Of a stretch of 5,531 nt of DNA, positions 1-5,319 are shown one piece after another. Each line of letters begins with the position of its first letter. The stretch's first letter is position 1. The notes beneath the pieces were generated by a model that worked only from the letters and a program-made list of their open reading frames with translations, made no database searches and was not told the DNA's origin. The position numbers and the translations under genes are program-made. This DNA is from Dehalococcoidia bacterium (GTDB lineage Bacteria; Chloroflexota; Dehalococcoidia; UBA2979): contig JALOAM010000186.1 in NCBI GenBank assembly GCA_023228765.1, positions 1 through 5,531 on the forward strand. Direction: 5' to 3'.

Positions 1-12
1 TCGGGAGGGCAT
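1..12 (-). CDS. First codons of a possible downstream gene (cut by window edge)
   Basis: An ATG at 12-10 shares its A with the TGA of the ParB-like gene (TGATG), the same junction type seen between the two small upstream genes. A G-rich run (GGACGGGGGG) lies a few bases upstream as a possible ribosome site. Only four codons, reading MPSR, are visible, so the product cannot be named and the call rests on junction style. Confidence 0.4.
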
Positions 13-1034
13 CACCGCCCCCCGTCCGGGTCGTCCCACCGGCCCTCGTGCTCGTTGCGGTCCGCGACCGCTACCGGCCCCATCGCGCGCGCGGCCTGAC
101 GCGCGTCCTCCGCCGCCAGCGACGCCTCGTCCGCCGCGTTGTCCGCGCGCGCCTGCTTCGCGCTGTCGGCGTAGCGCAGCGCCAGCCGCCCGGCCTCGTT
201 CGCCGCGTGCATCAACTTCGTCTCCACGATGCGGAGTTCCGCGGACACCTTCTCGGCCCACTCCGGCTCCATGAAGTCCGGGTCGGGTGCGTCGTCGAAC
301 GCGGAGTCCAGCGCCTCCAGCCAGGCGAACGAGAGTTGACTGCGCGACGCGCGCGCGGGCGCCCCGCCGGGCTTCGGCGCCGGCTGCGGGATGTGCGGCT
401 GGTGCAACGGGACCGGGCGCTTCACCCCGTCGACGCCCTCGCGCTCCGTGGGCGCCACGGATTCGATGTCCGGGTCGCGCTGCTCGCGCGCCGCCGCCTC
501 CTGCTCGCGCCGCTTGGCGTCCTCGCGGTATGACCAGACGGTGCGGGCACTGAGGCCGGCCAGTTCAGCGATCTTCTTGTCGGCCCACTCGGGATGCTCG
601 GCCAGCAGCCGGCGGGCGCCGGCCTGCTTCTCAGCCAGCGTGAGCGGCACCCCGTGGTGGTTGTTCGTCACGATCGCGTAGGCGAACAGTTCGTCGTCCG
701 GGATCTCCACCTCGACGATCCTGATGTGGTCCCGCACCGTCGCGGCGGCCTCGAGGCGGTGGCGTCCGTCCAGCAGGACGAACGTGTCGCGCTGCACGTG
801 GATCGGCGGCACCTCGTCCAGGACTTCGGCGTACTGCGCGATCGCCGCGTGGTGCAGCGCCGTGCGAGGCGTCAGATCCTCCCGTACCACGACCGTCTCC
901 CAGGGCACGTAGACCCCACGGCCACCCACGTTGCCCTGCTGCTCGTTCAAGTCCGCCGCGCCCGCCCACAGATCACGCAGCGCCTCTGTCGCCGGCCGCT
1001 GCTCGCTCGCTCGGCCCTTGTTCGTTTCCGCCAC
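12..1034 (-). CDS. ParB-like DNA-binding protein with ParB N-terminal domain and HTH
   Basis: The 340-aa product carries a ParB/Spo0J N-terminal domain at about residues 40-127. Its signature is LLDGRHRLEAA (87-97), matching the GxxRxxA box that in ParB proteins contributes to CTP binding. A helix-turn-helix follows at 147-172 (HPEWADKKIAELAGLSARTV). The pairing HGVPLTLAEKQ..HPEW..IA..AGLS..TV is also typical of StrR-like regulators. Residues 185-235 are a Pro-rich linker, and 255-318 form an Ala-rich helical region with an acidic/basic mix. Likely roles are partition, transcription control or DNA organisation. GTG 1034 is chosen because GGAAGAGGT lies just upstream; the open frame to 1139 would overlap the helicase end. 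A 46-base gap separates it from the helicase, so it may be independently tuned. Its stop overlaps a following ATG as TGATG. Confidence 0.85.
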   Translation of the reverse strand: MAETNKGRASEQRPATEALRDLWAGAADLNEQQGNVGGRGVYVPWETVVVREDLTPRTALHHAAIAQYAEVLDEVPPIHVQRDTFVLLDGRHRLEAAATVRDHIRIVEVEIPDDELFAYAIVTNNHHGVPLTLAEKQAGARRLLAEHPEWADKKIAELAGLSARTVWSYREDAKRREQEAAAREQRDPDIESVAPTEREGVDGVKRPVPLHQPHIPQPAPKPGGAPARASRSQLSFAWLEALDSAFDDAPDPDFMEPEWAEKVSAELRIVETKLMHAANEAGRLALRYADSAKQARADNAADEASLAAEDARQAARAMGPVAVADRNEHEGRWDDPDGGR

Positions 1035-1080
1035 CCTGCTACCTCTTCCGCTGATCACTCGTTCGTGCCCGGCCGGGTCG
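1035..1080 (-). other. Short intergenic leader before the ParB-like gene
   Basis: These 46 bases form the largest true gap in the downstream half. They hold the GGAAGAGGT ribosome site (1041-1049) for the GTG start and a 10-bp GC palindrome CCCGGCCGGG at 1068-1077. No T-run and no recognisable promoter boxes are present, so continued transcription from the helicase gene is the simplest reading. Confidence 0.5.
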
Positions 1081-2763
1081 TTAGCGCGCCGCCACCTCCA
1101 ACCCCGCCCGCTTCGCGGCCTGCATGAACAGCCGCGCATTGATGGCTTCGGACACCTGCGCCTTCGTCATGCGGTCTGCGTCCCGCACCCCCAGGCGCTT
1201 GGCGAACCGCAGTTGGGCATCGCTCGGCTGCTCCTCGCGCTGGCGCCATGCGGCCTTGCGGCTGGTCAGTGCCGACACCACCACGGACTCCTCCGCGAGC
1301 GACTGCGCCGTCTCCACGTCGAGCGGGCGGTCGAACAGCGGCTCCACGAGCGGCGCGTCGTAGGACGAACGCGACACGGAGAGGCGGTAGGGCACGTACC
1401 CGCCCGGCGACGCCACCACCAGCACCCAGCGGTTGCCGTCGCCCTCGCCACCCGCCGGGGCGAAGAACACCCCGCTGCCCGCCGGGCGTTGCCACACCAC
1501 GGGCGACTGCCCGAACAGGTCCACCTCGACCGCGCGTTGCTTGCTGATGTGGAGCGCCATCTGCGCGCCGGCCAGCAGGTCCACCGGCTCGCCGGCCACC
1601 ACCTGCTCTTCGAGCGACTCCTGGAGTTCGGCGCCGGCGAGCGTCGGGAACATCACGAGCGAGTGACGCGAGGTGTTGTCCGCGAAGTCCAGCACGAGGC
1701 AATCGGACTTCTCCGGCGACTTCCGCGCACCGCGGCCGGCCATCTGGATGTAGAGGCCGGGGCTCTGCGTCGGGCGCGCCATCACGATGCAGTCGATGGC
1801 CGGCTCGTCGTAGCCCTCGGTCGCCACCATGACGTTGCACAGCACCGCGATGTCGCCCGAGTGGAAGCGGGCGAAGATCCGTTGACGCTCCTCGAACGGC
1901 GTCTCACCGAACACCGCGTCGGCCTCCACGCCGGCCTCACGGAACGTCTCGACGAGGTGCCGGGCGTGCGCGACGGACGCGCAGAACGCGAGGGTGCGCT
2001 TGCGCCCCGCGGCGTGCTCGCGCCACGCCTGCACGATCAGCGTGTTGCGCTCCGGGGTGTCCACCGCGGCGTCGAGTTCGCGCTCGACAAACTCTCCGTA
2101 GCGCGTGTGCACCCCGTCGAGGTCTACGTCCGTCTCGATGCGGATGCCCTTGAGCCGCGCCAGGTAGTTGCGGCCCATCAGGTCCAGCATCGGCAGGTGG
2201 TAGACGATCTCGTCGTAGATCGCGTCCAGGCCCAGCCGGTCGCCGCGCGTCGGCGTCGCCGTCAGGCCCACCAGCAGCCGGCTCGGGTCCTCGCGCGGCG
2301 CGAGTTGGTCGATGGCGCGCTGCCGGCTCTCGGCGCGGTCGTGGTGGCACTCGTCCGAGAGGAACAGCAGCGGTACGCCCTCGGTCGCCGCGGCGAGACG
2401 GGCAAGGCGCGCCGGGCGCGCGAGCGTCTGCGCGGAGGCCACGATGACGTCCGCCCCCAGGTCGTCCCGCTCGGCCTTGCACAGCCCGATGGAGAGGTTC
2501 GGGTTGGCCTGCGCCAGTTGGCGGAGGCTCTGCTGCGCGAGTTCGTCCCGGTGCACCATGAACACCGCGCGCGTACCCATGCGGCGCACCAGGTGGGCCG
2601 CGATGACCGTCTTGCCGGCCCCGGTTGCGAGGCTCACGAGTTGGTGCGTGATGCCCCGGCCGCGCGCCTCGTCGATGGCGTCGAGCGCCTCCGTCTGGTA
2701 GTCGCGGAGCGGGAGCAGTTGCGCGGCCGGCGCCGCGCTCGGAAGCATTGCCTGTTGAGTCAT
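1081..2763 (-). CDS. Superfamily II DEAD/DEAH-box type DNA helicase
   Basis: The 560-aa protein shows the superfamily II motifs in order: a Q-like LRDYQTEAL (19-27), Walker A ATGAGKT (46-52), motif II DECH (137-140), motif III LTATPTR (167-173), motif V VATEGYDEP (313-321) and motif VI QMAGRGAR (340-347), with LVLDF after it as in the RAD25/SSL2-like and restriction-type branch. Residues 365-510 form an unassigned region. The C-terminal PSDAQLRFAKRLGVRDADRM (513-532) resembles a small accessory domain seen at the end of related phage helicases. It probably translocates on DNA in replication or recombination. The start at 2763 has AAAGGGA 5 bases upstream and overlaps the previous stop; the open frame above it to 2937 shadows other genes. 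No nuclease domain is visible, so it is not a complete restriction subunit. Confidence 0.9.
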   Translation of the reverse strand: MTQQAMLPSAAPAAQLLPLRDYQTEALDAIDEARGRGITHQLVSLATGAGKTVIAAHLVRRMGTRAVFMVHRDELAQQSLRQLAQANPNLSIGLCKAERDDLGADVIVASAQTLARPARLARLAAATEGVPLLFLSDECHHDRAESRQRAIDQLAPREDPSRLLVGLTATPTRGDRLGLDAIYDEIVYHLPMLDLMGRNYLARLKGIRIETDVDLDGVHTRYGEFVERELDAAVDTPERNTLIVQAWREHAAGRKRTLAFCASVAHARHLVETFREAGVEADAVFGETPFEERQRIFARFHSGDIAVLCNVMVATEGYDEPAIDCIVMARPTQSPGLYIQMAGRGARKSPEKSDCLVLDFADNTSRHSLVMFPTLAGAELQESLEEQVVAGEPVDLLAGAQMALHISKQRAVEVDLFGQSPVVWQRPAGSGVFFAPAGGEGDGNRWVLVVASPGGYVPYRLSVSRSSYDAPLVEPLFDRPLDVETAQSLAEESVVVSALTSRKAAWRQREEQPSDAQLRFAKRLGVRDADRMTKAQVSEAINARLFMQAAKRAGLEVAAR

Positions 2764-2888
2764 CGTGTCCCTTTCGAGTGCCGCCCCCAGAGGGCGCCGC
2801 CGAGCGCGAGCGCGCCGACGAACAGCAGCGCCGCGAGGTCGCGCGGGTCGATGTACCGGCCGATCTGTGTGCTGAGCAGCGTTCTCAT
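2760..2888 (-). CDS. 42-aa single-pass membrane miniprotein
   Basis: A small ORF fills the gap between the loader and the helicase exactly. Its ATG (2888-2886) overlaps the loader's TGA as ATGA, and its TGA overlaps the helicase ATG as another ATGA. The product begins MRTLLSTQIGRYIDPRDL, has one hydrophobic segment at residues 18-35 (LAALLFVGALALGGALWG), and ends in a basic RHSKGTR. Third positions are GC-rich as in neighbouring genes. A single membrane helix with small-residue faces (Gly/Ala) could oligomerise. Possible roles are tethering replication proteins to the membrane, a small lysis or exclusion protein, or mainly a translational coupler; none is supported beyond topology. It is shorter than usual holins. 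No clear cleavable signal peptide is visible. Confidence 0.66.
   Translation of the reverse strand: MRTLLSTQIGRYIDPRDLAALLFVGALALGGALWGRHSKGTR
2768..2774 (-). promoter_or_regulatory. Ribosome binding site of the helicase gene
   Basis: AAAGGGA on the minus strand lies 4 bases before the helicase ATG, inside the coding end of the miniprotein. It supports the 2763 start over any upstream one. The surrounding 11-mer CGAAAGGGACA (2766-2776) recurs exactly ahead of the 109-aa gene. Confidence 0.6.
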
Positions 2889-3928
2889 GAGGGCATCCCC
2901 GCCCGCAGGTCGGCGCCCTGGACCGCCACGCGCTCAAACTGCTGCAGACGGCTCACCACCGCCGTCCCGAACGCGGCCTCGATCTCCTGCGAGGGCACAT
3001 CGAGCGTGATCACCGTCGAACGGTTCTGGTGGAGGCGCTGGTCCAGCCACAGGAACATCTTTTCCTGCACCCACCCGGAGGACTTCACCTTTCCGAGGTC
3101 GTCCAGGACGAGCACCGGCGCATCGACGTGCCATTGCTCGTACTCAGGCGCGCCCGCCTTCGCGAGTTCGCCATCGGTGTTGCGCAGGTAGTCGCCGTCC
3201 GGGCTGAACCGGTCGCGGATGCCGCTCATCAGCGCCACCACGGAGGCGAACCGCGCGACCTTGCCGCCCTCGGCGAGTGCGTGGACGATGCCGGCCGCGA
3301 GGCCGGTCTTGCCCGTGCCGTTCGGGCCCGCGAGCAGCAGAAACGACGGTTGGCCATCGAGGACCTGCTGCACGAACCGCAGCGCCGCCTCATGACCGCG
3401 CGCCTTGCCGGTGCTGGCGGCCGGGTAGGTGTCCAGCGTCCAGTCCTGCATCTTCACGGGAAGCCCGGACCGCTCGATGAGTTGTTCGGCCGGCGACTGC
3501 TGCGTGGAGCACGCGCAGGGGATCGGCTTGCCGAACATCGGGTGTCCAAACTCGACGCGCGCACGAACGAAGCGGAATCCCCCGCACGCCGCGCACCCTT
3601 CGCCCTCCGCGATCAGTTCGTCGCTGATCCGCTTCTGCACCTCCTCGCGAGCGGCCAGCATGTCCTCGCGCGAGGCGTACTGTGCCGGTGGGGGCACGTC
3701 GCGAATCAGGGTCGCGGCGGGCTTCATCGCCGGGCGCGACTCTCGCAAGTTGCGAGAGTCACCAGAGGTCGCCGTAGCGGGTTTGGCCTGGCGCGCCAGC
3801 AGTCGCCGCTCCTCGGTGGTCGCCATCGCGGCCTGCACCTCCGGTGAAACCTCCCGGCCGTGTTCCCGCTGCTGCTCCACGTACAGCGCCACCGCGGCCG
3901 CCGCCTGCTGCCTCAGAAGATCCGTCAT
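2885..3928 (-). CDS. DnaC/IstB-type AAA+ replicative helicase loader
   Basis: The 347-aa product has a coiled, Gln/Glu/Arg-rich N-terminus, then a cysteine cluster CAAC (112-115) and CAC (138-140) that could bind zinc as in DnaC/DnaI-type loaders. The AAA+ core follows: Walker A GPNGTGKT at 201-208, Walker B VLVLDD at 272-277, a sensor-1 strand STVITLDVP near 304-312, and the SRLQQF motif near 326-331 that carries the conserved Arg of this family. Sensor 1 has Asp310 where family members usually carry Asn. Such loaders deliver a DnaB-type hexamer to origin DNA; no DnaB is encoded here, so a host helicase is the likely partner. ATG 3928 is chosen because GGAGGAAGG sits just upstream, giving a 170-base overlap with the initiator ORF; Met36 (3826) is a weaker alternative. 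The stop forms an ATGA with the next small gene. Confidence 0.88.
   Translation of the reverse strand: MTDLLRQQAAAAVALYVEQQREHGREVSPEVQAAMATTEERRLLARQAKPATATSGDSRNLRESRPAMKPAATLIRDVPPPAQYASREDMLAAREEVQKRISDELIAEGEGCAACGGFRFVRARVEFGHPMFGKPIPCACSTQQSPAEQLIERSGLPVKMQDWTLDTYPAASTGKARGHEAALRFVQQVLDGQPSFLLLAGPNGTGKTGLAAGIVHALAEGGKVARFASVVALMSGIRDRFSPDGDYLRNTDGELAKAGAPEYEQWHVDAPVLVLDDLGKVKSSGWVQEKMFLWLDQRLHQNRSTVITLDVPSQEIEAAFGTAVVSRLQQFERVAVQGADLRAGMPS
3738..3760. promoter_or_regulatory. Perfect palindrome, possible operator or structural element
   Basis: GACTCTCGCAA at 3738-3748 and TTGCGAGAGTC at 3750-3760 are exact reverse complements around a single central G. The element lies inside the loader gene (codons 57-64, DSRNLRES), and its upper end overlaps the TGA stop of the initiator ORF (3761-3759). 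The dyad with almost no loop suits a dimeric protein-binding site better than an RNA hairpin. There is no T-run, so it is not a normal intrinsic terminator. It could be an operator, a second origin element, or a recombination or resolution site. Confidence 0.55.
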
Positions 3929-4661
3929 CGCCTTCCTCCAACATCCGAGCGAGCACCGCGATGGAGTACGCGAGGGGGTCGTCCCTCGTGCTCTGCTTCG
4001 CCACATCGATCGCTGCCTGTAGTTGCTGGACCGTCGCGCCGGCACGGACGAGCCGGGCGAGGCGGTCGCGGTTGGACTGACTGCCTCGCCGGTTGTTGAA
4101 CCGCTCGGAGATGATGTCCTTCATCACCTGGAGGCGGTCGCGCTGCTCCTGACCCCAGAGCCCTCCCTGTGATGGAAGAAGCGGGGTGGGTGCGCCGTGA
4201 GGCGCGCCCTCTGAGAGTTCTGGTGGTTCTTGGTGGATCTCTGACGGATTGTCGGAAGTGGGCTTCCGGGTGGGATGTCGCAAACTTCCGGGTGGAGTGC
4301 CGTCAACTTCCGGGTGGGAAACCCGCCCGGAAGGTTCTTCCGGGCGGAATGGCGACACCCATGCGGGGCGCCCAGGGAGCGCGTCGAGGTTGATCTGATA
4401 CTCCACGGTCGCGCCGTGTCCGCCGTGCTCAGCCCCTCCGTAGTGGCGGCCTACCTTGTCGAGCACGCCCCGCTTGTGGAGTTTCGTGAGCGTGTCCCTC
4501 ACCGCGCGGTCGGTCTTGCCCACCTTCCACGCGAGGAGGCCCTGCGAGGGGTAGATGCGGCGTCCGTCGTCGTCCGCCCAATCGGCCAGCGCAAGCGCGA
4601 CGAATTTCTCGTCGGAGGGGAGGTCGGAGTCCCACACGGCGGACATCACGCGCACGCTCAT
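3759..4661 (-). CDS. Winged-helix replication initiator / replisome organizer (phage type, lambda O-like role)
   Basis: Residues 1-95 fit the N-terminal winged-helix domain common in phage replication proteins: MSVRVMSAVWDSDLPSDEKF, an ALADWADDDGRRIYPSQ segment, a recognition-helix region (LAWKVGKTDRAVRDTLTKL), then a basic wing leading to VEYQINLDAL. Residues 96-170 form a Pro/Gly-rich linker. Residues 171-245 form a second helical domain (NRDRLARLVRAGATVQQLQA and DDPLAYSIAVLARMLEE) like the C-terminal part of replisome organizers that contacts the helicase loader. The linker DNA holds iteron-like repeats, so the protein probably binds the origin within its own gene. Start 4661 forms an ATGA with the previous stop; Met6 is an alternative. 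The last 56 codons overlap the loader gene by 170 bases and encode a low-complexity Gly/Ala/Arg tail, which is unusual. Family assignment is from motif pattern, not a database match. Confidence 0.82.
   Translation of the reverse strand: MSVRVMSAVWDSDLPSDEKFVALALADWADDDGRRIYPSQGLLAWKVGKTDRAVRDTLTKLHKRGVLDKVGRHYGGAEHGGHGATVEYQINLDALPGRPAWVSPFRPEEPSGRVSHPEVDGTPPGSLRHPTRKPTSDNPSEIHQEPPELSEGAPHGAPTPLLPSQGGLWGQEQRDRLQVMKDIISERFNNRRGSQSNRDRLARLVRAGATVQQLQAAIDVAKQSTRDDPLAYSIAVLARMLEEGDDGSSEAAGGGRGGAVRGAAAGTRPGGFTGGAGRDGDHRGAATAGAPGQTRYGDLW
3931..3939 (-). promoter_or_regulatory. Strong ribosome binding site fixing the loader start
   Basis: GGAGGAAGG on the minus strand ends two bases before the ATG at 3928, with the GGAGG core 6 bases upstream of it. 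It is the best Shine-Dalgarno match in the window and lies inside the initiator coding frame, where it encodes part of LEEGD. It is the main evidence that the loader starts here and therefore that the two genes truly overlap. Confidence 0.75.
4209..4347. other. Candidate replication origin inside the initiator gene
   Basis: The candidate origin combines the iteron array (4263-4347) with a neighbouring segment at 4209-4258 that has 26 G/C in 50 bases (52%), well below the surroundings. The low-GC segment contains the near-tandem TTCTGGTGG / TTCTTGGTGG at 4218-4236. Read along the gene, the order is N-terminal binding domain, iterons, low-GC segment, C-terminal domain, then helicase loader gene, the same order as lambda O, ori and P. 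Known: lambda O binds iterons in its own gene, the adjacent AT-rich DNA melts, and P brings in the helicase. Inferred: the same arrangement works here. The segment is less AT-rich than lambda's, as expected in a high-GC genome but also the weakest part of the case. Confidence 0.6.
4263..4347 (-). repeat. Iteron-like repeat array: three direct copies at 22-bp spacing plus an inverted pair
   Basis: On the plus strand the exact 11-mer CTTCCGGGTGG begins at 4263, 4285 and 4307 (minus strand CCACCCGGAAG). A one-base variant, CTTCCGGGCGG, begins at 4337, and its perfect reverse complement occupies 4323-4333. Adjacent 22-bp units share 17 of 22 positions between the copies starting at 4307 and 4285, including the first 13 in a row on the minus strand. 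The protein reads the three exact copies as HPEV, PPGS(L) and PTRK(P), that is in three different frames. That argues that the DNA sequence, not the peptide, is under selection. A 22-bp spacing is about two helical turns, placing binding sites on one face of the helix, as in iteron origins. Confidence 0.8.
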
Positions 4662-4975
4662 CGTCCGTACCGCTCTCGGTAGAGCGACTCGACGCGCTGG
4701 CCGTCATCGTCGAAGCCCGTGACTGGCGGGAGTGCGGCCGGCTCGGGGAGCGTGCCGGGGTAGTACCGGACCGCGGCCGAGGCCCTCCTCGTGGTGCTCG
4801 GGCTCGCTCCGAGCGCGGAGCCGATGAAGCGCGCGTCTCGCTCGCGGAACACCCGGTCGGGGAACTCGCGGATCAAGGCGAGGATGACCTGATCCGTGAG
4901 GTCCAGGTCGAACCCTCGCCGCATCCGATCCAGCGCGGCATCCACCAGCGTCTCGGCTGGACGCGCGAGCGGCAT
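4658..4975 (-). CDS. Hypothetical 105-aa protein, possible helix-turn-helix
   Basis: This protein is not recognised. Residues 26-70 (LTDQVILALIREFPDRVFRE, then RDARFIGSALGASPSTTRRA) read as consecutive helices with a possible turn around Gly56-Ser58, compatible with a small helix-turn-helix or other helical DNA-interacting domain. The C-terminal 35 residues are Pro- and Gly-rich and probably flexible, ending in a basic RYRERYGR-like cluster. The frame stays open upstream to 5230, but the region above 4975 is the reading shadow of the preceding gene. The ATG at 4975 shares its A with the preceding TGA (TGATG) and has an AGAGGCGG ribosome site about 8-10 bases upstream. The stop forms an ATGA overlap with the initiator gene, so it is probably translated with it. 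A role in initiation or its control is a guess from position only. Confidence 0.68.
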   Translation of the reverse strand: MPLARPAETLVDAALDRMRRGFDLDLTDQVILALIREFPDRVFRERDARFIGSALGASPSTTRRASAAVRYYPGTLPEPAALPPVTGFDDDGQRVESLYRERYGR

Positions 4976-5304
4976 CAGCGGGCCGCCTCTTGCGAGGCGA
5001 CACCCACCGACTCCCACTCGGGCATCTCGAAGCCGCCGCCCGTCCGGCGCTTCACGGTGAGCACGAAGTCGCCGCAGCGGACGCGGGCGCCGCCCTGCTC
5101 GAACGCCCCCTCGCCGAACTTGTCGCGGAGCGTGGCCTCCATGGCGCGGACCTTCTCGCGCCGCAGCGTGACGGCCGCCTCGTACTCCCCCACAACCTTC
5201 CGCGTCTCCTCGTCCGCGATCAGGCGGCATGCCGCCTCCAACTCCTCGTCGAACACCACGTGGTCGAACATGCCGGCCTGGCTGTCCTCGCGCTGACTGG
5301 TCAT
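4975..5304 (-). CDS. Hypothetical 109-aa phage-type protein with helical middle and strand-rich C-terminus
   Basis: I do not recognise this protein. Residues 18-65 are rich in Glu, Arg, Lys and Ala and look like one or two long helices, possibly a short coiled coil (EELEAACRLIADEETRKVVG and onward). Residues 70-103 switch to a beta-like pattern (ARVRCGDFVLTVKRRTGGGF). A helix followed by a short basic strand unit is loosely reminiscent of phage Gp157-like proteins, but that is resemblance of shape only. The ATG at 5304 is chosen because an AAAGGGA ribosome site lies 8 bases upstream; Met12 is the only other early ATG. The TGA stop overlaps the next start in a TGATG, suggesting coupled translation. 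No signal peptide or membrane segment is visible. Confidence 0.72.
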   Translation of the reverse strand: MTSQREDSQAGMFDHVVFDEELEAACRLIADEETRKVVGEYEAAVTLRREKVRAMEATLRDKFGEGAFEQGGARVRCGDFVLTVKRRTGGGFEMPEWESVGVASQEAAR

Positions 5305-5312
5305 TTCCGTTG

Positions 5313-5319
5313 TCCCTTT
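5313..5319 (-). promoter_or_regulatory. Ribosome binding site of the 109-aa gene
   Basis: AAAGGGA on the minus strand lies 8 bases before the ATG at 5304, within an 11-mer (5311-5321) identical to that ahead of the helicase gene. It supports the first ATG over Met12. Confidence 0.55.

Noticed and set aside
1068..1077. CCCGGCCGGG palindrome after the helicase stop as a terminator
   Set aside because: It is self-complementary with no loop and no T-run follows. Short GC palindromes are common at this base composition.
1035..1139. Upstream ATG for the ParB-like gene at 1139
   Set aside because: It would overlap the helicase end by 59 bases, lacks a good ribosome site, and adds an Arg/Gly/Trp-rich shadow peptide. 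GTG 1034 has a good site.
2764..2937. Upstream start of the helicase at 2937
   Set aside because: The extra 58 residues are Arg/Pro-rich and cover the miniprotein and the loader end. ATG 2763 has a good ribosome site and family-like spacing to the first motif.
931..3009. A 692-codon open frame on the plus strand
   Set aside because: It lies antisense to the helicase and the end of the ParB-like gene. Its Arg/His/Leu/Ala-rich product has no motifs, as expected from the complement of GC-rich third codon positions.
3029..3847. A 272-codon plus-strand open frame
   Set aside because: It is antisense to the loader gene, which has clear Walker A and B motifs. The plus-strand product is Arg/Ala/Leu-rich without any recognisable pattern.
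4263..4347. CRISPR-like array
   Set aside because: The repeats are only 11 bp, there are too few copies, the intervening bases are partly conserved, one copy is inverted, and the region is coding. An iteron array fits better.
5223..5236. 14-bp perfect palindrome GGCGGCATGCCGCC
   Set aside because: It is simple GC-rich sequence inside a coding region (EAACRL) with no copy or context nearby, so it is plausible by chance.
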